Positions 26,959-36,065 of a DNA stretch of 53,928 nucleotides are shown piece by piece. This stretch comes from Deltaproteobacteria bacterium (GTDB lineage: Bacteria > Desulfobacterota > WTBG01 > CAIYCZ01 > CAIRTM01). Position 1 is the first letter of the stretch. Each line of letters starts with the position of its first letter. Under the pieces are notes generated by a model. The model was given only the letters and a program-made list of their open reading frames with translations. It was not told the origin of the DNA and made no database searches. The translations under genes and the position numbers were made by a program. The DNA lies in contig JAJRXD010000115.1 in the NCBI GenBank assembly GCA_024276465.1, forward strand, positions 1 through 53,928, given 5' to 3'.

Positions 26959-28248
26959 ATGATAAACTTAAAACTATCTCCTGAAGAATCCCTTGTTCTT
27001 CTGTGTTGCTGCACAGATTCATCAGAAAGCAGAATAGAAAAAATCAGGACTATCGTTTCACTGGAACTTAACTGGGATTATATTCTTAAAATTACATGCG
27101 TGCATGGCATATCAGGGCTTGTTTTTAAAAATACTAAACATTTTCACAATAAAAACGTTATTCCGAACAATTTTACAGAAAAACTGGAGAAAGAATATCA
27201 TAAAACAGCCTACAAAAACTCTTTACTTACACAAGCATACAACAATATCCTGAAGGAATTCAACAGCGAAAAGATTAAAACAATGCCGCTTAAAGGCATA
27301 ACTTTGCTCAGCCAGCTATACCATAATATAGGCCTGCGTTCGATCTCTGATATTGATATCCTTGTAGAAAAAAAAGACTTGCACTGCGCAGAACAAATAT
27401 TAATGGGGATGGGGTACGCCAAAAAAAAAGAATCTGCTTCAAAAATAAAACGCCACTTTCACTCGATTTATTGGAAAAAAATTGGCCCTGTTACTATTCC
27501 TGTGGAACTGCACTGGGATATCGATTTTTTGGATTCCCCTTTCAGTATAAGGATTGAAGACTTTTGGCACAGAGCAGAACTGCTGCATAACAACAATCAA
27601 ACTTACTACAAACTCTCCTTGGAAGACTGCCTCATCTTTAACAGCTTTCACATTCTTAGAGATGGCCTCAAGACATTATATTTAAAAAATTTTTGTGACC
27701 TGTCAGAAATAATAAAAAAATCAGGCACAGAAATTAACTGGGGGGAATTAGCTTGCAGATCAAAGGAATATAAGGTTGAACGACCGGTTTTTTTAGTTTT
27801 ATTACTGCTTAAAAAACTTTTGCAGATTTATATTCCTCTTCACTTTTTTCATAACATCAAGATAGTGGAAAAGGAAGAAGAAAAAATATTTTTTGTGATT
27901 GTCAGCGAAAATATTTTCTTAAAAAAAAGAGATAATATTTACTTTCCGAAGGGGTTACTGGATTTAACATCTGAAAAACATCTGACTGGTAAGTATAGGG
28001 TTGTTTTGGGCATGTTTAAAAACTTTTGTCTTGAGTTTAAGCAGCAGTATTACTCAGACTTCAATCATTCTGTTTTGAAAGGAGCTCAAAGGTCTTCCGT
28101 GAGACACTTCAGAACTTTAAAAAGATATATAAAAATATTTATCTTTTCTCGGTTTAATACACAAAAGGCCAATAACCTTCGCTACAGGAAGGTAAAGAAG
28201 CAAGCGGGAATTGAGGAAATAAATAAGTGGATACGCGAAGATTCATAA
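26959..28248 (+). CDS. Nucleotidyltransferase family protein (PF14907-like)
   Basis: The 429-residue protein begins NLKLSPEESLVLLCC and contains MPLKGITLLSQLYHN followed by RSISDIDILVEKKD. The KG...DIDILV pattern is the hallmark of the uncharacterised nucleotidyltransferase family found in exopolysaccharide and exosortase-type loci. HSIYWKK and VELHWDIDF further on are also typical. The DxD pair probably binds metal; no substrate is known for the family. The gene is divergent from the ligase gene, with only about 22 bases between the two proposed starts, so both promoters must lie within coding sequence. Confidence 0.88.
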   Translation: MINLKLSPEESLVLLCCCTDSSESRIEKIRTIVSLELNWDYILKITCVHGISGLVFKNTKHFHNKNVIPNNFTEKLEKEYHKTAYKNSLLTQAYNNILKEFNSEKIKTMPLKGITLLSQLYHNIGLRSISDIDILVEKKDLHCAEQILMGMGYAKKKESASKIKRHFHSIYWKKIGPVTIPVELHWDIDFLDSPFSIRIEDFWHRAELLHNNNQTYYKLSLEDCLIFNSFHILRDGLKTLYLKNFCDLSEIIKKSGTEINWGELACRSKEYKVERPVFLVLLLLKKLLQIYIPLHFFHNIKIVEKEEEKIFFVIVSENIFLKKRDNIYFPKGLLDLTSEKHLTGKYRVVLGMFKNFCLEFKQQYYSDFNHSVLKGAQRSSVRHFRTLKRYIKIFIFSRFNTQKANNLRYRKVKKQAGIEEINKWIREDS

Positions 28249-28485
28249 CAAATAGCGTTTTATCACTGTTGACCAAAACAGAATGAATCCTGTTGATGCC
28301 GTTTTTAAAAATAACTGATTGGAAATATTTATTTACACTCAAAAAGCTGTTTCATATACTTCCCCTATCCAAAGGCAAAAGTTCACAGCAGTGGGCGGTT
28401 TTTTTGTACCTTTTTGCGTCAGGCTCAGGGTTTCGGACAAACAATTGATCTTAATCATTTCTTTAATTTATTGTGATATTATTTC

Positions 28486-29253
28486 ATGAAAAATAATAAA
28501 AAAAACATTATTATAATTGGACACGGCAGAGCCGGGTCTTCCATTCTGGCTGGCTTAATTTCGAGAAATGGCTACTATATTAACAAAGAGGCTATTAAGG
28601 CAAGAAAGAACTACCCCCATGGTGATTTCGAAAACCCTGATCTGATTCCACTGAATGAGGCAATTTTCCAATCAGCTGGATATAAATACACAATGAAAGC
28701 ACTTTATAAAAAAGTAAATACAGAGTGTATTGAAGCAGTTGCAAAACAATGTGACATTAAAAAATATCAAAATTTTATTAACACATGCAACAGCAATGCT
28801 CCATGGCTCTGGAAGGATCCCCGTCTTATATTCACAATATTTTTCTGGAAGCATTTACTTGATCTGAAAAATATTCATTTCATTCTTATAAACCGGGATC
28901 CATATCAAATATTTAAAAGTTATGCAAAGGGTTCAATCATCTTCACCAAAAAAGAAATATTTAAATGGTACCAATATCGATTAGAACTGATCGAGAAGTT
29001 TCTTGCTGAAAATAACCTTAAAGCATTTCAAATAGATTATGCCCAGTTATGGCAAAGGGATACCATTAATACAGCATTAAGTGGTTTAACAGGAACTGAC
29101 ATTTCAGAAGTTGATTATAATTATATTGTAAAGAAAAATATAAAGAAAAAAGAGTCGGGGATTTCTTTTTTGTTGAGATATTATTTTGGAATTTTTTTGC
29201 TCCCCGTTAGAAGAACATATCATTATGTTAAGGCCTGGCACAACAAATCATGA
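28486..29253 (+). CDS. PAPS-dependent sulfotransferase family protein
   Basis: The 255-residue protein starts with IIIIGHGRAGSSILAGLI, a 5'-phosphosulfate-binding loop. It continues with PWLWKDPRLIFTIFFW and FILINRDPYQIFKSYAKG, where arginine and serine match the 3'-phosphate-binding motif of sulfotransferases. The family moves sulfate from PAPS to a hydroxyl or amino group, commonly of a carbohydrate. In this locus, sulfation of the exported polysaccharide or a lipid is the natural inference. A basic/hydrophobic C terminus (about residues 225-250) may contact the membrane. Confidence 0.85.
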   Translation: MKNNKKNIIIIGHGRAGSSILAGLISRNGYYINKEAIKARKNYPHGDFENPDLIPLNEAIFQSAGYKYTMKALYKKVNTECIEAVAKQCDIKKYQNFINTCNSNAPWLWKDPRLIFTIFFWKHLLDLKNIHFILINRDPYQIFKSYAKGSIIFTKKEIFKWYQYRLELIEKFLAENNLKAFQIDYAQLWQRDTINTALSGLTGTDISEVDYNYIVKKNIKKKESGISFLLRYYFGIFLLPVRRTYHYVKAWHNKS

Positions 29254-29255
29254 TA

Positions 29256-29337
29256 TAATACCGAGCTGAACAGAAATGCGCATTATGTTAGAAGGCAGCA
29301 CCGACTGTTATACGAATTTCTGTTCAGCTCGGCATTA
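29256..29337. terminator. Bidirectional terminator-like hairpin between convergent genes
   Basis: The arms at 29256-29277 and 29316-29337 are complementary over 22 positions with one mismatch (core CCGAGCTGAACAGAAAT). They enclose 38 bases. The hairpin sits directly after the sulfotransferase stop and its right arm includes the stop codon of the convergent glycosyltransferase at 29335. A 10-base direct repeat CATTATGTTA occurs at 29221 and 29281. Confidence 0.7.
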
Positions 29338-30456
29338 TGCATACTCTAAATATCTTCGGCTTATATTTTCCCAGCTGTAATTTTTCGATTTATTAAAATT
29401 TTCAAGACCAAAACTGTTTCGCAGTGATTTATCAGCTGATAGCTTATTCAGAGCCTCAGCCATTCCATCAAAATCACCTGGTTCAACAACAATTCCATTT
29501 ATTCCTGTTTGTATCATATCCTGGCTTCCGCTGACATCAGTGACAACCACTGGCAACCCGGATGCCATTCCTTCTAAAACAACAAGGGGGCAGAGCTCTC
29601 TGATTGAACAGGAAAAAAAAATGTCTGCCTGCTGATAGGCAGCTACCAGTTCATCATCAAACAATCCCTGCACAAATATAACTCCCCCCCCCACCCCTAA
29701 CTCATCTGCTAAAAAAAGCCACCTGCAGGTTCCCTTCCCTACAATTACATAGTAACTATTTGGCACTCTGGCATGAAATTTTGCAAATGCTTTTATCCCT
29801 GTACTGAAATCTTTAGCTGGATTTTCCCTCCCAACACTCAAAATTACAACCGCATCCTGAGGTATGCCAAGTTTTAGACGCAAATCAAGGTTAACTTTCT
29901 TTTGAAACCTCTCAACATCAACACCATTTGGGATATCAACAATTTTAGCCGGTTCTACCCCCATCTCTTCCATAAGTTTACGGGCATAGCTGCTGATAGC
30001 AATAGCCCTCAAAGACTTGTTCAATCCTTTGGACAGAAGAGCATCTATTTTGTACCTGTTTCGGAAACCATGTTCCAGTTTTGTCAGATCAGCGCCATGG
30101 CAAGTAATAATGAATTTGGGCACTGGTTTCATCTTACTAAGCCAAATTGCAACAGGATATGCCATATGTGCCGATACAAAATCAGGATTATACTCTTTCA
30201 ACAATCGTCCAATTTTACGTATAGCATCCAATCTGAACGGAATCTGGTGAGGACCTAAAAAACGGGAAGATCCGCGCAAAATGGTATATTTTTGAACGTC
30301 ATATCCATCTTCCGGGTGTGTTTGTTTGTCTGATATAATATTTATAACACAAACCTTATGCCCCTGAAAAACCCAGTGACGAGCAAGATTATGAATAACA
30401 AATTCTGCTCCACCAATTGCAGGTAAAAAAGTAGTGCTGACTAATGCAATCTTCAA
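29335..30456 (-). CDS. GT4-family glycosyltransferase
   Basis: The 373-residue protein starts MKIALVSTTFLPAIGGAEFV (acceptor glycine loop) and has PDFVSAHMAYPVAIWLS, AISSYARKLMEEMGV and ILSVGRENPAKDFSTGIKAF. The donor motif region is RELCPLVVLEGMASGLPVVVT, where E(x7)E is preserved. It is transcribed toward the sulfotransferase gene, with a shared terminator hairpin. Immediately upstream lies the remnant of a REP-associated transposase. Confidence 0.9.
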   Translation of the reverse strand: MKIALVSTTFLPAIGGAEFVIHNLARHWVFQGHKVCVINIISDKQTHPEDGYDVQKYTILRGSSRFLGPHQIPFRLDAIRKIGRLLKEYNPDFVSAHMAYPVAIWLSKMKPVPKFIITCHGADLTKLEHGFRNRYKIDALLSKGLNKSLRAIAISSYARKLMEEMGVEPAKIVDIPNGVDVERFQKKVNLDLRLKLGIPQDAVVILSVGRENPAKDFSTGIKAFAKFHARVPNSYYVIVGKGTCRWLFLADELGVGGGVIFVQGLFDDELVAAYQQADIFFSCSIRELCPLVVLEGMASGLPVVVTDVSGSQDMIQTGINGIVVEPGDFDGMAEALNKLSADKSLRNSFGLENFNKSKNYSWENISRRYLEYA

Positions 30457-30499
30457 ATATTCCTCATCTCTTTATCCAGCAAAAATTGAAAATTGGGGT

Positions 30500-30953
30500 C
30501 ACATCTTCATATATCATAGAACATGCTTTCTATTTTTCTTCTCACTTTTTTATTTTTTAAAAGGTAGTATTCACCCCTCTTTGCTGATCCGGTAACAGCA
30601 GTATAGCCGACCCCGAATACCTTTCCGATCTCTGCATTCGTATATGCGCCCAACATGGTCATAAGATAAATAGTCATATCCCGTATGGGTCTTTTCCGGC
30701 AGCGGCAGCTTTTTAACTGCTGTCCCGGAAAATCTTCTCCCAATAGCTTCATTATTTCAATTGCTGTCAGATCCGGATCCCGTCCCCTTAATAAACGCCG
30801 TATCTGTGGCTTTTCAGGGCTCTGTTCAGAACATGGCAGAAGATGTCGGGAGATTCCAGATTCCAGTCTCAGTGCACGTGCCATAACAAATGAATATTAA
30901 TTAATATACGTAAAGTTTGCCTGTCAAGGCAAATTATGATATATGAAGATGTG
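30500..30953. repeat. 19-bp perfect inverted repeat enclosing the transposase remnant
   Basis: Left arm CACATCTTCATATATCATA at 30500-30518 and right arm at 30935-30953 are exact reverse complements. The 454-base segment holds only the RAYT remnant, and the left arm contains its stop codon. No target duplication was seen outside the arms. Confidence 0.8.
30507..30884 (-). pseudogene. REP-associated tyrosine transposase (RAYT) remnant, catalytic domain deleted
   Basis: The open frame begins MARALRLES, which matches the usual RAYT start. A tandem duplication of AGATTCC (30851-30864, plus strand) then shifts the frame; one copy removed, translation reads ESPDIFCHVLNRALKS, the conserved N-terminal strand. 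The rest of the 125-residue frame is a DnaA-C-terminal-like helix-turn-helix: RDMTIYLMTMLGAYTNAEIGK and GVGYTAVTGSAKR. RAYTs often carry such a tail. The central HUH/tyrosine catalytic domain (normally about 120-150 residues) is missing. The product, if made, could still bind DNA but could not cut it. Confidence 0.75.
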
Positions 30954-31043
30954 CTTTCTTTTATTCTGTAAAAGCACTTATGCTGTCCAAATAAAAACCG
31001 ATATCAATGGTGATATTTTAATCTAACAAAGGAGAGATTAGGC

Positions 31044-32030
31044 ATGATAAAAGTATTATTAATTATGGCGGTTTTGTTTTTAATGTTTTTGTCAATACCA
31101 GCTCATGCAGCAACATTCTGTGTAAACAACGCCACCGGGCTTCAGAAGGCTCTCACAACTGCAGCCGGTAATGGACAGGATGATACTGTTAAGATTGAGC
31201 AGGGAACTTATGTGGGGGAATTTACCTACACGTCAACTGAGGAACACGGTATAACAATTGAAGGTGGATACACTTCTGATTGTGTTTCAAGAAACATAGA
31301 CCCTGCCAACACGCTTCTGGATGAGAATCATGCTGGGAGAATTTTTGTATTATCAACTACTGATGATAAGGTGACAGTAGATGGAATAACTTTTCAGAAC
31401 GATTATGTTCCTGGAGGTGGCAGGGAAGTTTATGCTGTCGTTAGAGGCATGATTACTGATGGAGACGGAGTGCCTGATGACGAGGACAACTGTCCCAACG
31501 CGTATAACCCTGACCAGATCGACTCAGACGGTGACGGCATAGGTGATGCTTGCGATATTAATGATAATGAAACTAAGGCCTGTTGCCTGCCTGACAAATC
31601 ATGTGTTGAGGTGACTGCTGACAATTGCACAGCTTCGGGGGGTGTTTCGCTAGGTGCTGGTACAACATGTCAAACTGTCATATGTGATGCTACCTTTGCA
31701 GAAGAAATCACTTTTTCTGCAAAGACAGGCAATAAAAAAGTCATCCTCAACTGGACGGCTGTCTCTGAGGAAGATGTGTTGGGCTATAATATCCTCCGTA
31801 AAGACAGTATGGGCGGCACATACGAACAGATCAACGACAACCTCATTGCTGGCAAGGGAAGCATTGAGAACACAGTTGAGTATGAATATGTTGACAATAA
31901 TGTACAAAACCGCAAGCTGTATCTGTACAAACTTGTTGAAGTGGAAACCAATGGAGACACAAAAGAGCATGGACCTGTTAAGGCAAAACCGAGGATGGTT
32001 TATCCCTATATCAGGCAGATAAAACAGTAA
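31044..32030 (+). CDS. Secreted protein: beta-helix start, thrombospondin type 3 repeat, Fn3-like end
   Basis: An AAGGAG element lies 9 bases before ATG 31044. Residues 1-23 are a signal peptide ending AHA. Residues 24-125 resemble the start of a right-handed beta-helix with a GGYTSDC motif. The segment with [18 protein letters not shown] and [12 protein letters not shown] is a calcium-binding thrombospondin type 3 repeat. A cysteine-rich stretch follows (CCLPDKSC...CQTVIC), then a C-terminal Fn3-like domain ([18 protein letters not shown] and later [14 protein letters not shown]). The beta-helix stops abruptly at [13 protein letters not shown], suggesting an internal deletion. It would be exported and may bind surface glycan, which is inference. 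Confidence 0.87.
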   Translation: MIKVLLIMAVLFLMFLSIPAHAATFCVNNATGLQKALTTAAGNGQDDTVKIEQGTYVGEFTYTSTEEHGITIEGGYTSDCVSRNIDPANTLLDENHAGRIFVLSTTDDKVTVDGITFQNDYVPGGGREVYAVVRGMITDGDGVPDDEDNCPNAYNPDQIDSDGDGIGDACDINDNETKACCLPDKSCVEVTADNCTASGGVSLGAGTTCQTVICDATFAEEITFSAKTGNKKVILNWTAVSEEDVLGYNILRKDSMGGTYEQINDNLIAGKGSIENTVEYEYVDNNVQNRKLYLYKLVEVETNGDTKEHGPVKAKPRMVYPYIRQIKQ

Positions 32031-32034
32031 AAAT

Positions 32035-32053
32035 CCGGGTCCAGAGGACCCGG
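32035..32053 (+). terminator. Hairpin after the secreted thrombospondin-repeat gene
   Basis: CCGGGTCC-AGA-GGACCCGG is a perfect 8-bp GC-rich stem 4 bases after the stop codon. No direct U-run follows (a T-rich stretch begins about 25 bases on), so efficiency as an intrinsic terminator is uncertain. Confidence 0.6.
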
Positions 32054-32251
32054 CATTGATAAGCCCTGGAAGGGTGTGCTTTTTGTTTTTCAAATCCCAT
32101 GCAACGCAGCCTTGCTTGTCGTATTTGAATGCGGATTAAGGGTCCAAACTGTCTGAGTTCCGCCCCAGCGGAACGAGTTTTTGGACCCGCCGCAGGCAAA
32201 TACACAAGCGGGGGCAGCCGAAGGCCAAAGTTGCGGGCGGCCTTTCTTTTG

Positions 32252-32284
32252 CTTCATTTTCTTTGGCCGTCAAAGAAAATGAAG
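32252..32284. terminator. 14-bp perfect hairpin, also part of a common proteobacterial repeat
   Basis: The arms CTTCATTTTCTTTG (32252-32265) and CAAAGAAAATGAAG (32271-32284) are perfectly complementary around GCCGT. Preceding bases (GCGGGCGGCCTTTCTTTTG) match a repeat type I recall from many proteobacteria. It ends one base before the stop codon of the convergent glycosyltransferase at 32286 and could terminate both sides. Confidence 0.7.
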
Positions 32285-32285
32285 G

Positions 32286-33485
32286 TTAGCGGTCATTTCT
32301 TATTCCCAATAAATCATCATAATATTCCTTTAACAACCGGCATACCATCCTGTGATCCCACTTTTCTCTGATATTCCTCAGCGCATTTTCAGCCAGCTCT
32401 TTACCCAGCTCAGGGGAGCACAGCAGCAGCTCCATCTGTTTTTTAAGGGCACCAGCATCTCTGGGCGGAACAATAAGTCCGGTTATCATATGCTCAATTA
32501 TATCCTGGCAGCCCCTGACATCAGTTGCTATACATGGAAGCTCCATTGCCCCTGCCTGCAAAAGTGCATTGGGAAACCCCTCATGATAGGTCGGATGAAC
32601 CATTATGTCAGCAGCAGCAAGATACCCTGGAACATCATCTGTCCATCCGGTCAGGTGAATCCCGGGGTGTTCATTAATAGTTTTGACTGTGCCCTGGGAC
32701 AGGTGTGCCCTGTTTGATTCCAGGCTTCCGATAAGGATCAACCGGATATTTTTTTCTCCGATTGCCAGAAATGCTTCGATTAACTCTTCTATGCCTTTTT
32801 CTTTTGAAAGCCTTCCCAGATATGCAAATACTTTTTCATTGTCTTTTATTCCCAAACAGCTTCGGTAAAATCGACCGGATTTTAATACCGGATCATTTCT
32901 TGAAAAACGTTCAAGGTCCACACCATTTGACGAGCCAAACCCTATAATGTCCGCATCACCCTCTTCAATATAACCCTGATGTATAAGAAAATTTCTTAAA
33001 GAAAAACTGTTTGGAACAAGCCGGTGTGCAAGTCGAAACGTGATTTTTTCACCGGCAAGAACAACTTTTTTTCTGAAATCATTCATTTCAAAAGCACTGA
33101 AACCTGGGATTGAATGCACACAACAGGGAACACCGGCCAGCCTTCCTGCAATCATGCCTGTCACTCCTCCTTTTGAGGTGTGAGTATGCAGAATATCAGG
33201 CTTTATTTTTTTCAATAAAAAGAAAATTTGACAAACAGCAAGCAGGTCTTTAACAGGTGAGATGCTTCGCGTCATTAAAACAGGGTGGTGGATGCATTTT
33301 TCTTCTGTGGCAACCTGAACTGCATCAGGTGATGGTGAGGTTATTAAATGGACATCATATCCGCTTTCGGAAAGAAATCTGATCTGACCTTTAAAAATGC
33401 CTGGGATTGTAAAAAGAACAGGTGTCAGGCGGCAAATTTTGGGTTTTTTGTCATTCTTTATATTAATATTATATTGCTTCAACAT
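32286..33485 (-). CDS. GT4-family glycosyltransferase
   Basis: The 399-residue protein has a basic N-terminal extension (about 15 residues) before ICRLTPVLFTIPGIFKGQIR. The central HTHTSKGGVTGMIAGRLAGVP is the hallmark of the subgroup that includes N-acetylgalactosaminyl- and bacillosamine-type transferases in capsule and glycoprotein loci. AYLGRLSKEKGIEELIEAF starts the donor domain, and YHEGFPNALLQAGAMELPCIAT is the nucleotide motif with glutamate replaced in the second position (LLQAG), as in several relatives. Early addition of an N-acetylhexosamine is plausible but unproven. Confidence 0.9.
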   Translation of the reverse strand: MLKQYNINIKNDKKPKICRLTPVLFTIPGIFKGQIRFLSESGYDVHLITSPSPDAVQVATEEKCIHHPVLMTRSISPVKDLLAVCQIFFLLKKIKPDILHTHTSKGGVTGMIAGRLAGVPCCVHSIPGFSAFEMNDFRKKVVLAGEKITFRLAHRLVPNSFSLRNFLIHQGYIEEGDADIIGFGSSNGVDLERFSRNDPVLKSGRFYRSCLGIKDNEKVFAYLGRLSKEKGIEELIEAFLAIGEKNIRLILIGSLESNRAHLSQGTVKTINEHPGIHLTGWTDDVPGYLAAADIMVHPTYHEGFPNALLQAGAMELPCIATDVRGCQDIIEHMITGLIVPPRDAGALKKQMELLLCSPELGKELAENALRNIREKWDHRMVCRLLKEYYDDLLGIRNDR

Positions 33486-33687
33486 AAACCAGATGCCTGC
33501 TGAAATATATAAGTTTTTAACCGTTCAGCACACTTTTTTTAATTCTGTTGATGTATCCCCTTCCAAAACCTTTAACCTCACATCCGTCTCAGTCTCAGTA
33601 AAACTGCGTAAAATAAATTTATTGAAATTTTTCTATTTTAATTTTACGCCCATCAGAATCTGGCAAAATAATTCTCAAAAGAATATC

Positions 33688-34647
33688 TTAAAACAGTATG
33701 GCACGAACCAGCCTGAAAGCTATCATTGCAATGCCAAGCCCTAATACAAATGAAAAATACTTGCGGATGCGGCGGCCACCAATGCGTCCGGCAGTAAAAA
33801 CACCTAACTGAACCCCTATCATCGACCCCGCTAACAGCAAACCTACAAGCTTTAGTTCAACATGATCAGCCCCGAAATGTGCATAAGCTCCGTATCCTGT
33901 AGAAAAAAGGATTCGAAAAGCGCTGGTACCTACTGCTATGGTTGTCGGGATGCCTATAACGTACACCAGTACCGGAAACATGATAAAACCTCCTCCCACA
34001 CCCATAAGGCCAGTGAGGATTCCGATCAGAAAGCTGATAATAAACGGCCACCATACGCTTAAAGCGCTTATATGGCTTGTGGGTAAAGCAATAACAGGGG
34101 GCACCCTCAGACTCTGCAGCCATCTTGCAACTGACGTTTTAACCTCCTCATCAGAATCTGAGCCAGATGATGGCTCGCGCAAAATAATTACCATTGCCGC
34201 GCTCAACAGGATAAGGAAAAGAATATCCAGGGTCAGCTGCAAAACTGAATGTTGATTGCCAAAAAACATAACCGTGTTCTGGGCTGTTTCGCACCCCCTT
34301 TCCAGCAGGTCCATAATTGATTTACCCACACCTGCTCCTGCCATGGCTGAAGCAGCCATGACAATCCCCAATCGGATATCAACGTGTCTTCTCTGCCAGT
34401 GTTTGAAAGCCGAAACAGAGCTCGTACAGAAAATCTGCAGCAGGTCACTGCCCACTGCCACTGGATAGGGGATACCGAAAAGAATGTTCAGCGCCGGGGT
34501 CAACAGAAACCCTCCGCCCACCCCAAACAGGCCGGTTAAAAAACCCACGAACATTCCCAGAAAAATAATTCCTGGCGCCCAGACCGTTATATTGCCGGCA
34601 AGCGGCAACGCTATCTCAAACATCAAAGTACCTCGGTCAGCTAACAT
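33688..34647 (-). CDS. TauE/SafE-family sulfite/sulfonate exporter-like membrane protein
   Basis: The 319-residue protein carries two copies of the family signature: GLFGVGGGFLLTPALN near residue 40 and GLMGVGGGFIMFPVLV near residue 220. Each is followed by GIPxxxAVGT/S. Hydrophobic segments number about eight. A hydrophilic central insert (about residues 120-175) includes EPSSGSDSDEEVK. The family exports small anions such as sulfite or sulfonates, but most members are uncharacterised. Proximity to a sulfotransferase in the same broader locus might hint at sulfur handling; this is a weak inference because the two are not co-transcribed. Confidence 0.9.
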   Translation of the reverse strand: MLADRGTLMFEIALPLAGNITVWAPGIIFLGMFVGFLTGLFGVGGGFLLTPALNILFGIPYPVAVGSDLLQIFCTSSVSAFKHWQRRHVDIRLGIVMAASAMAGAGVGKSIMDLLERGCETAQNTVMFFGNQHSVLQLTLDILFLILLSAAMVIILREPSSGSDSDEEVKTSVARWLQSLRVPPVIALPTSHISALSVWWPFIISFLIGILTGLMGVGGGFIMFPVLVYVIGIPTTIAVGTSAFRILFSTGYGAYAHFGADHVELKLVGLLLAGSMIGVQLGVFTAGRIGGRRIRKYFSFVLGLGIAMIAFRLVRAILF

Positions 34648-34707
34648 CTGGTTTGTATAACAGTATTGAACGGATTTAAGAATTACAAAAACTTCATCCC
34701 TCTCTTT

Positions 34708-34782
34708 CCCCCCTTACCAAGGGGAGATAAAAGGGGGGTTGGTAACCCGTAACACGTAACACGTAACACGTAACACGTAACA
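34708..34782. repeat. C/G-rich palindrome followed by five CGTAACA heptamers
   Basis: CCCCCCTT (34708-34715) pairs with AAGGGGGG (34731-34738). Immediately afterwards, 34748-34782 is five exact tandem copies of CGTAACA. A related 12-unit CGCAACA array is found at 47653-47736. This fills most of the gap between the TauE/SafE gene and the UDP-glucuronate epimerase gene. Confidence 0.85.
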
Positions 34783-34929
34783 AATATATAATAAACCCAT
34801 TACGGGTTCAATACCTTTTGCCACTGCGATTTTTACAGCTATTTCTGCTTGACATAACAAGCTTTGTTCTCTTAAACTTTGAGAAGCTTTTTCAGAAAAT
34901 ATAAATTTATAGCCATCTGGTAAATTACT

Positions 34930-35988
34930 ATGCCGCAAAAAATCCTTGTAACCGGGGCTGCCGGCTTTATCGGCTTTCACCTCACTCAAAAGCTTATAGA
35001 CCGTGGGGATAAAGTCGTGGGTCTTGACAATATTAATGACTATTACGATGTCCGCCTTAAGCATAACCGGCTTGCTGCCACGGGCATTGACACAGCCGAT
35101 ATTGCCTATGGAATTTCAGCACAAAGCAAAACATACGCCAGCTACAGTTTTCTGCAACTCAATATAGAAGACAGGGAGGGAATTTCCCGTCTCTTTGAAG
35201 AGCAGGAATTTGACGTGGTTTGCAACCTTGCAGCCCAGGCAGGGGTAAGATACTCCCTCACAAACCCTTATGCGTATATTGAGTCAAATATTGCCGGTTT
35301 TACAACCCTGCTTGAATCCTGCAGGCATAATGGCATAAAACATTTAGTCTATGCAAGCAGCTCGAGTGTTTATGGCCTTAATGAGCATATGCCTTTTTCA
35401 ACCCATCACAATGTTGACCACCCTGCAAGCATCTATGCAGCAAGCAAAAAAAGCAATGAGTTGATGGCCCACAGCTACAGCCATTTGTATAATATTCCAA
35501 CCACAGGTCTGCGATTTTTTACAGTTTATGGACCCTGGGGCAGGCCTGATATGGCACTGTTCATGTTTACAAAAGCCATTATTGACAACAAGCCGATTGA
35601 CGTTTTTAACCATGGTAAAATGGAGAGAGATTTTACATATATTGATGACATCACAGAAGGTGTAATTAAAATAATGGACAAACCGCCCCGGGGGAACATG
35701 GACTGGGATGCCGTAAACCCGGACCCATCCTCAAGCATGGCACCTTACAAAATATACAATATAGGCAATAATAATCCTGTAAAACTAATGGACTTTATTG
35801 AGGCAATTGAAGAAAACCTCGGGAAAAAAGCAAAAAAAAACATGCTTCCTTCTCAGCCCGGGGATGTCCCTGCCACATGGGCCTCAGTTGACGATTTAAT
35901 AGAAGAAACAGGCTACAAACCTGACACACCTGTAAAAGAGGGGATAAAAAAATTTATTGAGTGGTACAGAAGGTATTACAAGGTGTAA
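34930..35988 (+). CDS. UDP-glucuronate 4-epimerase-like SDR enzyme
   Basis: The 352-residue protein has [19 protein letters not shown] (NAD loop) and [49 protein letters not shown] and [19 protein letters not shown] (YxxxK) follow, then [17 protein letters not shown]. These diagnostic segments are shared with bacterial UDP-glucuronate 4-epimerases, which convert UDP-GlcA to UDP-GalA. Length is normal. It would supply galacturonic acid to the polysaccharide. The ATG at 34930 has only a weak ribosome-binding site. It is the last clear polysaccharide gene of the locus. Confidence 0.95.
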   Translation: MPQKILVTGAAGFIGFHLTQKLIDRGDKVVGLDNINDYYDVRLKHNRLAATGIDTADIAYGISAQSKTYASYSFLQLNIEDREGISRLFEEQEFDVVCNLAAQAGVRYSLTNPYAYIESNIAGFTTLLESCRHNGIKHLVYASSSSVYGLNEHMPFSTHHNVDHPASIYAASKKSNELMAHSYSHLYNIPTTGLRFFTVYGPWGRPDMALFMFTKAIIDNKPIDVFNHGKMERDFTYIDDITEGVIKIMDKPPRGNMDWDAVNPDPSSSMAPYKIYNIGNNNPVKLMDFIEAIEENLGKKAKKNMLPSQPGDVPATWASVDDLIEETGYKPDTPVKEGIKKFIEWYRRYYKV

Positions 35989-36065
35989 GGCAGTGCAAAA
36001 GATATGTTTGATTCCTTAAGGTACGCTGCACTGATCCCGGAAGCAGACAATAATTTGCCGGGATT

